Source: Flammeovirgaceae bacterium BBD 1991-12 (lineage in GTDB: Bacteria > Bacteroidota > Bacteroidia > Cytophagales > Cyclobacteriaceae). Taken from it: a stretch of 44,780 bases of DNA. The position numbers were made by a program, and so were the translations under genes. The stretch lies in NCBI GenBank assembly GCA_001657315.1, contig LYSV01000042.1, positions 1 to 44,780 on the forward strand. Direction: 5' to 3'. The notes beneath the pieces were generated by a model, which saw only the letters and a list, made by a program, of their open reading frames with translations, had not been told where the DNA came from and ran no database searches. How positions within the stretch are numbered: the stretch's first letter is position 1; every line of letters starts with the position of its first letter. Shown here one piece after another: positions 25,277-35,124 of the stretch.

Positions 25277-28200
25277 TTATTTCAGCAGAACCAGCCGTTT
25301 GGTTACACTCGCTCCACCCTGACTTAGCCGGTACAGATAAACGCCGTTCTTTAAACGGTTCCCTTTTCCGTCCTCACCATCCCACGTGACTGTATATGAG
25401 CCCGGCAGGGCATATTCATGATCAAGGTTTAAAACTACCCGGCCCGTCATATCGAGTACGGCCAGTCTGGTTGCCCCCGGTTTATCCAACGTGTAGGAAA
25501 TGGTAGTCGTGTGATCAAATGGATTCGGATAATTGTGGAGTTTAAATGTATTGCCCGGCAAATCCTCAATACCCGTCACTTCACCACCATCACCGGTGGG
25601 CGCTACTGACTCATAGGTCGTACCGAATCTTATCTCATCAATGGCAAGGAGTGTCTCCACTACCGGATTTGCACTTTCATTCTTTATCATGAAGCCCTGG
25701 AAACCCTGATTGAGTGCAGTGGTCAGCAATACAATATCTGCATCACCCTTGTCAGGCTCAACTTCCGGGTTATGATCAATCCACAGGTAAACCGTATCGG
25801 GCTCTTCATCCCCGGTAAATTCCAGCTTACTGAGTAGCCATTTGGTACCTCCGGACATTGGCACGGTAGAGTTGGCCCCGTCCCCTGACCTGTTAAAAAT
25901 ACCGATCTGATCCACGCCAAAGTTCTTCCCAAGGCCGATCCTCTGGGCGTTGTTGCCCGAAAAATCGCGATAGTTAGTCAAAAACAGGAAAGTAACGTTA
26001 CTTTGGCCGTCGGATGAAAAATCTGCAAAAAAACTCAGCCAGTAATCCGATCCGTCATCCTCTACAAAAGTAGCCAGGTCACGTTCCGGCCTTACTTTGG
26101 TAGCCGTATTATGATTCAGCAGTACATGGTTGCCGTCTGTCTGAAGGCTCGAGCCATTGCTCAGGCTCCCCTCCTGAATCAGGGATTCTCCGCCACCATC
26201 AAAACCAGTCCTCCATGGCCCTTTCCACTGTGAACCTTCAGGTCCCTGTCCGGCCAAGGGATCACCTACACCATATTTGAACTGGTCCCTTGCGATAGTA
26301 TTCTCCGGAACCTCTTCCTCTATTTTTGAGATGTCTGCATAGGTAAACCCAATTCTGAACTCGTCAACGGACATGGCGAAAGGCGCACTGCCTACAGCCT
26401 TTATACGTATTCCGGTAAAACCGTCATTGATGGTCAGTCTTTTTTCAGAGTCTGGCGTGGTAAATACAGATGCCTGGTTCAGGACCGGTTGAAATTCAGG
26501 AATAGGATCTACCCACATATAAATGGACTCTGCCTCATCATCACCTGACATATCCAACCTGACCACGATCCAGTGCCTGCCTTCTGACGGGGTATCGGAT
26601 ATGAATTCAAACACCTCAGGGTCCCACGTGAACCCGATCCGGTTAAATCCGCTGGTACGCCCAAAGCCGATCACCTCTTCGGTACCGTCCATCAAGACCA
26701 GCTGGCCCTCTGTACTTATTTTCTCCAATTGCTCAAAATCCATGAGCCAGCTCATCCAGAGGGTTTGGCCCTGATCTTCAAAGCGTGCCTTGAAAGGCCG
26801 GTCATACCTTACCTCTTCACTGGTATATGCTATGGAAGCCCTGTTACCTTCAAACACGGCAAATTCAGTCTCGATACTTCCTTCATTGATTACCGCAAGG
26901 TCACCTGAGGTTCTGGACCATGATCCACCCCAGCCTTCTCCTGAGGTCCCCTGACCTTCAAGCTGACTATCAAAGGTGTAGCTGAAGGGTTCATGAGCCA
27001 CCTCCGGCAGGTTCAGAGGAACAAGATCAGTAAGATCATCCGGGACAATGTCATTGTAGCTGTTCCCGATATACAGGTTGTCCACCACTGCTCTCAACGT
27101 GGATGCAGGCCCGGATACTTTCATAATAATACTATTCCATCCGTCATTGAGTACAGTAGTGCCCATTTTGGCAAGCGCCATTTCGTTGGCAGGCTCCGTT
27201 AATGGATCAGGGTCCATAAAGATCCTTATGGTATCGGCAGCGTCATCTCCGCTCATCTCAATTTTCATGACAGCCCAACGGGTAGTATCACCTTCCACAC
27301 CTGCATCGATCGTTTGAGGACCGGTGAACACCTTGAAGTTTTTGCTGTCGAAGTTAATACCTGCCCTTATGGGCTGACCTGCCGGGCCGCTGGCCCCAAA
27401 GGTGGCAGAATCACCCAATATCACCTGAAACACCTCTCCGGTTGAGGCCAGATCGGCCTTGTACCAAAATCCAAGCCAATAGGTACGACCGTTATCCAGA
27501 TAGGCTGTTTCCAGTCCCCGCACCAACCTTACATCGTCAGCAGTATTGATGTGATCAAGCTCCAGCGCATTACCGCCGGTAGATCTGATATTGTAGAAAT
27601 TCTGAATGCTGTCGTTCACTACTGAAGCCGTACCAATGGTACTCTTCCAGGGGCCATTCCAGCCGTCCTGCTTGCCACCCAGCGAAGTGGTTTCATTGAC
27701 CACCTCACCAGCTGTATAATCGAACCGGTCAAATGCCGGCTTTGGCGGAAGATTCGCGAACACCAGATCATCCGGGGTCACTTCATCAAAACTATTACCG
27801 ACGTACAGATTGTCCAGTACAGCCCACAGCGTATTGGTAGGGCCTTCATTTTTGATAATGATCCCGTTAAAACCATCATTCAGGGCTGTAGTCCCCATTT
27901 TGGTAGCAGCCTGATCGTCAGCAGGTTCCATACCCGGTACAGGGTCAACAAATACCCTGATGGTGTCGGCTTCAGCGTTTCCGGTGGTTTCCACTTTCAA
28001 TACTACCCAATGGGTGGTGTCCCCGGGAACACCGGCATCCACGGTCTGCGCAGCAGTGAAAAGCCTCAGATTACGACTGTCAAAGTTGATTCCGGCCCTG
28101 ACAAGCTGCCCTCCGGCACCCGTGGCTGCAAGCTGATTCACATCGCCCAGCATCACCTGGAACACCTCGCCCTGAGTGCCCAGTACTGCCTTGTACCAAA

Positions 28201-29998
28201 ACCCCATCCAATAGGTACGTCCATTGTCCAGATAGGGTGTTTCAAATTCTCTCGATAGCCGGATATTTCCGGTGTTGGCTACAATGTGATCCAGTTCCAT
28301 GGCATTGCCGGTGGTAGAGCGCACATTGTAGAAATTTTCAATACTGTCAGTTTCGATGGTCGCTGTGCCCGCTACACTCGTCCAGGGGCCAGCCCAGCCG
28401 TTTTCCGCAGCACCTAACGGATTACCCGGATCAAGCACTGTGCCCGATGAATAGGAAAATTTGTCAAAAGCCGGAGTAGGTGCGGTGGGTAAAACGGCAA
28501 GATCATCTGGAACCACCTCAAGGTAGGACAATCCCAGGTAGATATCATCAACAAGCGCTTCCAGCGTGGTGGGACTTCCTGACGCTTTCATACCTATGGC
28601 TTTCCAGCCACCATTGAGTTTATCTGCATCAAACTTCAGTATTTCCTCTCCTACCTGCGGCTCCACATTCGGATCCGGATTCAGGAAAAGCCTTACCGTA
28701 TCCTTATCTGCTGTGCCGTTGGTTTCTATTCTGGCCACATACCAGTTGGCCTGATTAGCCAGTCCCGGGACCGTATTGAAGGTACAGCACGGTTTTCCAA
28801 GGCCGATATCTTCGTTATCAAACATTTTACCAAACAATACGAATTGCCCGGCTGCGCCACCGGCCCCCATTGTTTCCGTGTCATTATTCACCAAACCAAC
28901 GTTCATAACGTTCCCGTTGGAAGCACCGCTGATGTCAGCAAAAAAGCTGAACCAATAGGTAAGCCCGTTGTCTTCATAAGTCTCGGCCAGATCGCGTTTA
29001 ATACGCGTTTCTCCTGACAGGGTCATCAGAAAAGCGTTTGGAGATGTACTTCGCACTATGGCATCACTCGAGATACTGTCGTTTACTACATTCAGGGGTC
29101 CGGGGCTGGTAACGAATTCCCATGCTCCGCCCCAGCCATCTGTGGCCGTTCCCTGTCCCTCCAGATTGGTACTGGCAGCATAATCGAATTTTTCAGCTAC
29201 AGGCCTGTATTTCGGTACGGTATTGGTACCTGTAGGGACAACATCTGCATAATTATTCCCCAGTATCAGGTTGTCATAGACCGTCCTGATCCCGGCGGAG
29301 CCTTCATTTTTTATAAATATCCCATCAAACCCACTATTCAGGGCATTGGTTGTGAAGGATGCATCGGCCATGGTGTTTGCCGGCTCGCTGGCAGGATCAG
29401 GATTGATGAATAAATAAACAGTGTCATCACTACCATCACCCGAAAATTCAACCTTAGCCACTACCCAGTGTGTACCCTCGGCCTTCAGTCCCGCTGAGCG
29501 GTTGTTTCCGCTATTAAGCCCTACACCAAAACTCATACCATCGCCTTGTGCCACCTTGCCAAAGATGATCAGCTGACCGCCTGGTCCCGTAGGAGCTGTA
29601 GCCGCTGTATTGGCAAACGCCACTACACTGGCATTCCCTCCCCCAGGCCCCTCATAAAAGGCGTCAAAGGCCAGCCAGTAGGTATTCCCGTCATCAGTGA
29701 CAGGAGTAGCCAGTTGTCTGTCCATTCTGACATCATCACCAGCCGTAAGGTAGTCAACATCCAGAGCGGTACCTGTGGCAATTCCTGTTCTGTAATTTTT
29801 GATGGAATCGGCCACGATCATCTTATCATCACCAACGATGATCTCCCAGCCGGCAGCCCAGCCGGTACCCCCCATTCCTCCACCTATGGTATTTCCTGCA
29901 GGATAACTATCGAAATTCTCTGAAGCGATCACCTGTGCCTGCATTTGTGACATTGAAAAACAGGTGAGCAGTAGATATAGTAAAATTCTAGTGAGCAT
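25277..29998 (-). CDS. Secreted six-repeat jelly-roll-like protein with type IX sorting domain
   Basis: The product is 1573 residues with a cleavable signal peptide ending near MQAQ. Six tandem repeats of about 225-240 residues follow (about 23-256, 268-500, 510-745, 755-990, 1001-1226, 1237-1468). Each opens with an F(D/S)Y...GWxGxW block. It then has a TYWLxFxxx strand, an HWxVxKxExxGxxxxDTxxxFxxPxPxxEP segment, and ends in IxxKxxG...DNLxxGxSYxxVxPDDL. The pattern suggests concanavalin/LamG-like beta-sandwich domains. Residues about 1486-1573 form a Por/type IX C-terminal domain (HNYPNPF, then GVYLYRL and KRLVLLK), so the protein is exported to the surface or medium. There is no catalytic signature. 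It directly follows SusD, the usual slot for a surface glycan-binding protein, so a multivalent glycan-binding role is likely but not demonstrated. Confidence 0.85.
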   Translation of the reverse strand: MLTRILLYLLLTCFSMSQMQAQVIASENFDSYPAGNTIGGGMGGTGWAAGWEIIVGDDKMIVADSIKNYRTGIATGTALDVDYLTAGDDVRMDRQLATPVTDDGNTYWLAFDAFYEGPGGGNASVVAFANTAATAPTGPGGQLIIFGKVAQGDGMSFGVGLNSGNNRSAGLKAEGTHWVVAKVEFSGDGSDDTVYLFINPDPASEPANTMADASFTTNALNSGFDGIFIKNEGSAGIRTVYDNLILGNNYADVVPTGTNTVPKYRPVAEKFDYAASTNLEGQGTATDGWGGAWEFVTSPGPLNVVNDSISSDAIVRSTSPNAFLMTLSGETRIKRDLAETYEDNGLTYWFSFFADISGASNGNVMNVGLVNNDTETMGAGGAAGQFVLFGKMFDNEDIGLGKPCCTFNTVPGLANQANWYVARIETNGTADKDTVRLFLNPDPNVEPQVGEEILKFDADKLNGGWKAIGMKASGSPTTLEALVDDIYLGLSYLEVVPDDLAVLPTAPTPAFDKFSYSSGTVLDPGNPLGAAENGWAGPWTSVAGTATIETDSIENFYNVRSTTGNAMELDHIVANTGNIRLSREFETPYLDNGRTYWMGFWYKAVLGTQGEVFQVMLGDVNQLAATGAGGQLVRAGINFDSRNLRLFTAAQTVDAGVPGDTTHWVVLKVETTGNAEADTIRVFVDPVPGMEPADDQAATKMGTTALNDGFNGIIIKNEGPTNTLWAVLDNLYVGNSFDEVTPDDLVFANLPPKPAFDRFDYTAGEVVNETTSLGGKQDGWNGPWKSTIGTASVVNDSIQNFYNIRSTGGNALELDHINTADDVRLVRGLETAYLDNGRTYWLGFWYKADLASTGEVFQVILGDSATFGASGPAGQPIRAGINFDSKNFKVFTGPQTIDAGVEGDTTRWAVMKIEMSGDDAADTIRIFMDPDPLTEPANEMALAKMGTTVLNDGWNSIIMKVSGPASTLRAVVDNLYIGNSYNDIVPDDLTDLVPLNLPEVAHEPFSYTFDSQLEGQGTSGEGWGGSWSRTSGDLAVINEGSIETEFAVFEGNRASIAYTSEEVRYDRPFKARFEDQGQTLWMSWLMDFEQLEKISTEGQLVLMDGTEEVIGFGRTSGFNRIGFTWDPEVFEFISDTPSEGRHWIVVRLDMSGDDEAESIYMWVDPIPEFQPVLNQASVFTTPDSEKRLTINDGFTGIRIKAVGSAPFAMSVDEFRIGFTYADISKIEEEVPENTIARDQFKYGVGDPLAGQGPEGSQWKGPWRTGFDGGGESLIQEGSLSNGSSLQTDGNHVLLNHNTATKVRPERDLATFVEDDGSDYWLSFFADFSSDGQSNVTFLFLTNYRDFSGNNAQRIGLGKNFGVDQIGIFNRSGDGANSTVPMSGGTKWLLSKLEFTGDEEPDTVYLWIDHNPEVEPDKGDADIVLLTTALNQGFQGFMIKNESANPVVETLLAIDEIRFGTTYESVAPTGDGGEVTGIEDLPGNTFKLHNYPNPFDHTTTISYTLDKPGATRLAVLDMTGRVVLNLDHEYALPGSYTVTWDGEDGKGNRLKNGVYLYRLSQGGASVTKRLVLLK

Positions 29999-30022
29999 AA
30001 TTCTTCTTTTCTTGCCTTACAA

Positions 30023-31534
30023 TTATTTCCAGGGATCGGACTGTTCTGTTCCAAACTGAATGACCTGACTTGAGGGAACAGGAAGGACCGTTCGTATATC
30101 CAGGTAGGCCTCTTCCAGAACCGTTTCCTTTTCGTCCTTCTGCCGGATACCATGTGCTGTCATCACCTGTGCAACCCTGCCGGTTCTGAGCAGGTCGAAC
30201 CATCTGTGGTTCTCGAAGGCCAGTTCCAGTCGCCTTTCCCTGTAGATGGCTTCACGCAATTCATCCTGTGTGGAAACCACAAGATCGGGGTCAGTACTTA
30301 CATCGGATAAAGGGGGGATGCCTGCTCTAAGCCGGATCACGTTGACAATTCCTATGGCATTCTGATCCAGAGGATTTACCTCGTTGTAGGACTCTGCCAA
30401 CATGAGCAGAGCGTCTGCATAACGGAACATAGGCCAGTTGACATCCTGGGCACCAATATCTTCAAACTCATAGGCATATTTGCCCAGATAAGGTATGGTG
30501 TCATTGTCACTATCATCCGCCTCGTTGTTGAGTACTACATAGTTGGCAATGCTTACGTCTTTTCGCACGTCACCTTCCCGGTACAGCGACATGATGTCGG
30601 TGGTCGGCTGGTTAAGCCCGGCCCGGGAGTTGGCATTCTGTCCCAACCCGAGAATATCCGTGCCACTGTTCCAGGGAACAAAACTGGAAAGGAAGTTGGA
30701 GGACTGGTTCAGCTCAAAAGAGTACTGGATCTCAAAGACTGATTCCCGGTGATTTTTGTTGTCAGGATTGAATATCGCTTCATAGTCATCAAGCAGTTCA
30801 TAGCCCAGTGTAGTAACCTCTTCCAAAAGAGGTATGGCCGCCGCAAAGTTCTGTTCCGCCATGTACATTTTCGCCCTCAACATCAGTGCGGCTCCTTTGG
30901 AGGCCCTGCCTACATCGGAAGGCCCCCACTGAGGTAAGATATCAATGGCCTTTTCCATATCGGAATGAATACTGTCATAGATCACGGAGCCGGATATCTT
31001 TTCGGTAAAGGTGCTTGTATAACCCTCATCGGCCGTAGTGATGATAGCATTGGACAGAGGTACATCACCCCACAGCTGGACGAGAATAAAATAGAACCAC
31101 GAGCGGAAAAACAAGGCCTCCGCCCTTCTTATCTCTTTCGTTTCATTGCTGACAAAATCGATACCGTCTATCTGAAGCAGGACATAATTACATCTGGAAA
31201 TACCGCTATACAGAGCATTCCAGAATTCAGAAACCCGGCCATTACTTGGGTCCATCAAAAACAGGTCTATCGCTTCAGTGTTGAAACCTCCACGATCTCC
31301 CGGATTAAAGAAAAACGAAGTGTTGTCTGACCTCATCTCGCCAAACTGCCACATCAGACTGTTGAACAGAGATCTGTTCCTATTGTAAATAGCCGCTACT
31401 GAACGGTCAATATCATCTTCACTGTTGTAGAAATCAGTGGGTGTAATGAATGTTTCCGGGGTCACCTCCAGAAAGTCCTCACAACCAACAATGCCTATAC
31501 CGAGTATGAGTAGTGTTATACTTATTTTTTTCAT
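30023..31534 (-). CDS. SusD/RagB-family surface glycan-binding lipoprotein
   Basis: The 503-residue protein has lipobox IVGC (Cys18) followed by EDFLEVTPET, the usual SusD opening. The TPR-like helical body contains LFFRSWFYFILVQLWGDVPL and, later, YADALLMLAESYNEV and YRERRLELAFENHRWFDLLRTG, all hallmark SusD segments. The C-terminus LPVPSSQVIQF is also typical. It caps the SusC transporter at the outer membrane and binds the incoming oligosaccharide. The gap to SusC is 10 bases and to the downstream repeat-protein gene 24 bases, so all three are co-transcribed. The ligand is not deducible from sequence. Confidence 0.95.
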   Translation of the reverse strand: MKKISITLLILGIGIVGCEDFLEVTPETFITPTDFYNSEDDIDRSVAAIYNRNRSLFNSLMWQFGEMRSDNTSFFFNPGDRGGFNTEAIDLFLMDPSNGRVSEFWNALYSGISRCNYVLLQIDGIDFVSNETKEIRRAEALFFRSWFYFILVQLWGDVPLSNAIITTADEGYTSTFTEKISGSVIYDSIHSDMEKAIDILPQWGPSDVGRASKGAALMLRAKMYMAEQNFAAAIPLLEEVTTLGYELLDDYEAIFNPDNKNHRESVFEIQYSFELNQSSNFLSSFVPWNSGTDILGLGQNANSRAGLNQPTTDIMSLYREGDVRKDVSIANYVVLNNEADDSDNDTIPYLGKYAYEFEDIGAQDVNWPMFRYADALLMLAESYNEVNPLDQNAIGIVNVIRLRAGIPPLSDVSTDPDLVVSTQDELREAIYRERRLELAFENHRWFDLLRTGRVAQVMTAHGIRQKDEKETVLEEAYLDIRTVLPVPSSQVIQFGTEQSDPWK

Positions 31535-31544
31535 GGCTCTTAGA

Positions 31545-34500
31545 TTAAAAAGTTACATTAAAACCAAGTGTATACACCCGGGATATGGGATACTGTCCGT
31601 TGTTCACATTTCTTACCAGCGCATTATCACCTACACGGCCTATTTCCGGGTTACCCCGGTCATATTCGCTGAACACTACCGGGTTCTGGACACTGGCATA
31701 GATCCTGGCGGATGTCAGGAAATTGCCGAACTGGCCCCTGGGCAGATTATAGCCCAGTGTTATGTTCCTCACAAACAGGTAGCTGGCATCAAAGACACTG
31801 CTGGAGCTGGGTATACGCCAGCGATTGGTCTGTCCTACCGTGGTGGGGATCCGTTTTGTTGTGGGGTCATCTCCAGGCCGGTACCGGTCCTTTACTTCGG
31901 AATGTAAATTGAAAACACCATCAAAATTACTCATCACTTCCCGTCTCAGCTCAAAGATCTGCTGTCCCAACGCTCCTGACATGACTATTCTCAGATCGAA
32001 GTTGTCATACCGGAAGTTATGGGTCATGCCAAACAGCAGGTCCGGCAGCGGGTCACCGATGACATCATAATCCTCAAACTGTTCCAGCCGGCCATCGCCA
32101 TCAACGTCCAGATATTTGATGGAACCTACCTGTGCGCCGGCGTATTTCGGTACGTCAGGATCATTGATCTCTTCCTCGGTAAATAGTCCGGTCACTACAA
32201 GTCCGTAGAACTGTCCTACCGGCTCACCTTCCTGAGTGATGGTAAATTGAGTACCGTTACCGGCAGCGCCCCGGAATAAGGTGTTGTCAATTTCCACTAC
32301 CTCGTTAATGTTCCGTGTAAAGTTCATGTTCACGTCATAGGTGAACTTTCCTGATCTCACGAGGTCAGTAGTACCGATCTCTACCTCTATGCCCTTGTTG
32401 ATGATGGTTCCGGAATTGTCGAGGATGGAGGCAAAGCCGGTAGTCCTTGGTAGCGGCAGGCTGGTCAGAAAATCTCTTGACTCCGTTCGGTAGAGGTCGA
32501 TCCCAATATTGAACTTATTGGTAAAAAGGCCTACATCCAGGCCAATGTCCAACTGCTCGGATACCTCCCAGGTGGTTTCAGAAGCCGGTACGGAAGAAAC
32601 AAAATTGCCCAGAACCTGCTCACCCCCAATGACATAATCGGCGCGATCCACTCTTCCCTGTGCCTGGAAATTGCCTATCCCATTGTTACCGGTCAGTCCA
32701 TAGCCTACTTCAAGCTTCAGTTCACTGATCACGTTGTACAGGCCAGAATTCTGGAAAAACCCTTCAGAGGAGATACGCCATGCCGCTGAGGCTGCCGGGA
32801 AGTTGGCAAATCTAACATCCTCACCAAATCTGGAAGACCCGTCTCTGCGATAGGCTACGGTGAAATAGTACTTGTCTCTGAAGGAATAATTCAGTCTGGA
32901 AATAAATGAAAGCAGAGCATTGCCTTCGAACCCTCCTCCTCCTGTAAAATTGGCTACATTGTCCTGTGCAGTATTTCCTGAAGCAGGAATGATCAGGCTC
33001 TCATCCAGTATATTGCGTGATGAAACTGTAGTGCTTTCAGACTGCCTGTCTTCAAATGTCACCCCTACGAGCCCGGTAATACTGTGATCTTCCCGGATCG
33101 TTCTTTCATAAGTCAGTGTATTCTCATTGATAAAGTTAAAGTTGGCCAAGTCAGTTATTCCTGCTGTAGCCACTCCACTGCCGTTCACATTAGGTGTAAG
33201 ATTCTGGCCCGGCAGAAATGAAGGCCTGAAAGATCTGGTCCTTCGGTCAGTATAGAATACATTCAGCGTACTTTTGGCCGTTAGGCCGGGTATGAATTCA
33301 ACCTGCAGGAAATTACTCAGCAGTACCTGATTTGTCCGGGCTTTACCAAAGGTCTGCGTCAACTGCGCCACAGGGGAGGCGGTATAAAAGGGAAGCAGCT
33401 CACCCAGGGTGGTGTTGGCAAGAGTGCCATCCGGGTTTTTAACAGTGGCGGAAGGGTCTGCCCAGTAGCTGGAAGCCAGAGCACTGTAAACACTAAACTG
33501 CCCGGTCCCTGAGATTGCGCCGGAAATATTCCTGATCGCATGCGAGGGAGCTATACTTATTCCGTACCGTATTTTATCATTGATCTTTACATTAACGTTT
33601 GCCCTGAAATTATACCGCTTAAAGTCGGTATTGATGAGTGTGCCCTCCTGATCCAGATAACTGGCCGTGACAGCGTACTGAACGTTATCATTACCACCTG
33701 TGATGCTGATATTGTAGTTCTGCTGTGCTGCGGTACGTGTAATTTCGTCAAACCAGTTAGTACCCTCGCCGTATTTTTCGGGATTCCGGAATTGTTCAGG
33801 TATATCTTCTTCCGTGGGCTCTCTCCCTTCCAGCACACGGATGTTATCAATGATCCTCTCCTGCTGAAATTGTGCCAGCTCAGTGGCATTTAAAACATCC
33901 GGCTTTTCGTAATCGGGTATTTCCTGAATACCCACGTAACTATTGAAAGCAATCTTCGGCCTCCCCTTTTTACCTTGTTTGGTTTTAATGATGATCACAC
34001 CACCTGCTGCACGGGAGCCATATATGGCTTTTGACGTAGCGTCTTTCAATACACTGATGGACTCGATCTCATCCGGTGAAATGGAACCCAGCACAAAATT
34101 GTCTGACTTGTTATCGGCATTTCCCAAAGGAAACCCGTCAACAACAAAAAGAGGAGCATTACTGGTGCCGATGGAGCCTATCCCTCTGATCAGAACCTCA
34201 GGCCCGCCGCCGGGTAAACCTGTCTGCCGTATTTGCAAGCCGGAGATCTGACCGGAAAGTGCCTGTTCGAATGTTGTAATGGGCAGCTCTTCTATTTGGC
34301 GGGATTCTATCTGCGATACTGCCCCTACCAGATCCTTTTTTTGCTCCTCTCCATAGCCGATCACCACTACCTCAGTAAGTGTGGTTATATCGGGATAAAG
34401 AGTCGTGTTAATGATGGACTGACCGCTGATCTCAATCTCCTCCGTAGTATAACCAATAAACGAGAAAACAAGAACGGTCGCATCATCCGGGATAGACAGT

Positions 34501-35096
34501 GTGTAATTCCCGTCAACATCCGAGACCGTGCCTATGGACGTGTCTTTGACCAGTACATTGGCCCCGGGCTGTGGCTCTCCGTTCTCATCAAGTACCTTTC
34601 CGGTAATGATCCTTTCCTGCAAACGTTTACGACCTGCAGTAAAAAATTTTTCCGCACTTTCAACTGGTAATACAAGCCTGCCGCGGTTAACTGATCCGCC
34701 TTCCAGAGTTAACTGTTTACGGGGAATTTTGCTGAGCTCATCTGAAGGAACGGCTAAAGGTTTCACTATATATTCCTTCTCACCTACACGCGTATAGGCA
34801 AGCCCGTGAGGACTTAACAGCTTTTCGAGTGTTGCATCTATACCCTGCCCTTCAATAAACTCTGCCTTTACCGTCTTGTCCTTTGCTATCTTGCTTTGAA
34901 AAATGATGTTGACGTCGAACCTGCGCTCGATATCGTTCAGTGCTTTCTTAAGTGAAAGATACCGCGATACCGGCCTATGCTGTGTTTCCAGTACGTCGAC
35001 CGCATTGGAAACGACCTGCGAACCCGCATCTATGGAAAGCAGTAGAAATACTGCCATCCAAAGGATTGTAAAATGCTGTGGTAAAACTTTTATCAT
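31545..35096 (-). CDS. SusC/RagA-family TonB-dependent transporter with STN domain
   Basis: An outer-membrane importer of 1183 residues for oligosaccharides. After a signal peptide there is a secretin/TonB N-terminal (STN) domain (about 45-112; LKKALNDIERRFDVNIIF), the domain that relays substrate signal to a FecR anti-sigma factor. A CarboxypepD-regulatory-like domain (about 162-232; VLDENGEPQPGANVLV) follows, then the plug (EVVVIGYGEEQKKDLVGAV) and a long beta-barrel ending in the aromatic YTLGFNVTF. The STN domain fits with the FecR and ECF sigma genes immediately upstream (28 bases to FecR), so import is probably self-inducing. Confidence 0.96.
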   Translation of the reverse strand: MIKVLPQHFTILWMAVFLLLSIDAGSQVVSNAVDVLETQHRPVSRYLSLKKALNDIERRFDVNIIFQSKIAKDKTVKAEFIEGQGIDATLEKLLSPHGLAYTRVGEKEYIVKPLAVPSDELSKIPRKQLTLEGGSVNRGRLVLPVESAEKFFTAGRKRLQERIITGKVLDENGEPQPGANVLVKDTSIGTVSDVDGNYTLSIPDDATVLVFSFIGYTTEEIEISGQSIINTTLYPDITTLTEVVVIGYGEEQKKDLVGAVSQIESRQIEELPITTFEQALSGQISGLQIRQTGLPGGGPEVLIRGIGSIGTSNAPLFVVDGFPLGNADNKSDNFVLGSISPDEIESISVLKDATSKAIYGSRAAGGVIIIKTKQGKKGRPKIAFNSYVGIQEIPDYEKPDVLNATELAQFQQERIIDNIRVLEGREPTEEDIPEQFRNPEKYGEGTNWFDEITRTAAQQNYNISITGGNDNVQYAVTASYLDQEGTLINTDFKRYNFRANVNVKINDKIRYGISIAPSHAIRNISGAISGTGQFSVYSALASSYWADPSATVKNPDGTLANTTLGELLPFYTASPVAQLTQTFGKARTNQVLLSNFLQVEFIPGLTAKSTLNVFYTDRRTRSFRPSFLPGQNLTPNVNGSGVATAGITDLANFNFINENTLTYERTIREDHSITGLVGVTFEDRQSESTTVSSRNILDESLIIPASGNTAQDNVANFTGGGGFEGNALLSFISRLNYSFRDKYYFTVAYRRDGSSRFGEDVRFANFPAASAAWRISSEGFFQNSGLYNVISELKLEVGYGLTGNNGIGNFQAQGRVDRADYVIGGEQVLGNFVSSVPASETTWEVSEQLDIGLDVGLFTNKFNIGIDLYRTESRDFLTSLPLPRTTGFASILDNSGTIINKGIEVEIGTTDLVRSGKFTYDVNMNFTRNINEVVEIDNTLFRGAAGNGTQFTITQEGEPVGQFYGLVVTGLFTEEEINDPDVPKYAGAQVGSIKYLDVDGDGRLEQFEDYDVIGDPLPDLLFGMTHNFRYDNFDLRIVMSGALGQQIFELRREVMSNFDGVFNLHSEVKDRYRPGDDPTTKRIPTTVGQTNRWRIPSSSSVFDASYLFVRNITLGYNLPRGQFGNFLTSARIYASVQNPVVFSEYDRGNPEIGRVGDNALVRNVNNGQYPISRVYTLGFNVTF

Positions 35097-35124
35097 ATTC
35101 CTTATGCTTTTTATGGTTAACTCG

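Noticed and set aside
29546-29923. Plus-strand frames opposite the large repeat protein
   Set aside because: Several long antisense frames exist across this gene, but they follow its repeat periodicity and have no protein features, so they are shadows of the minus-strand coding sequence.
25277-29998. CRISPR-like or DNA-level tandem array
   Set aside because: The roughly 0.7 kb repetition is protein-level domain duplication with diverged DNA, not short spaced repeats.
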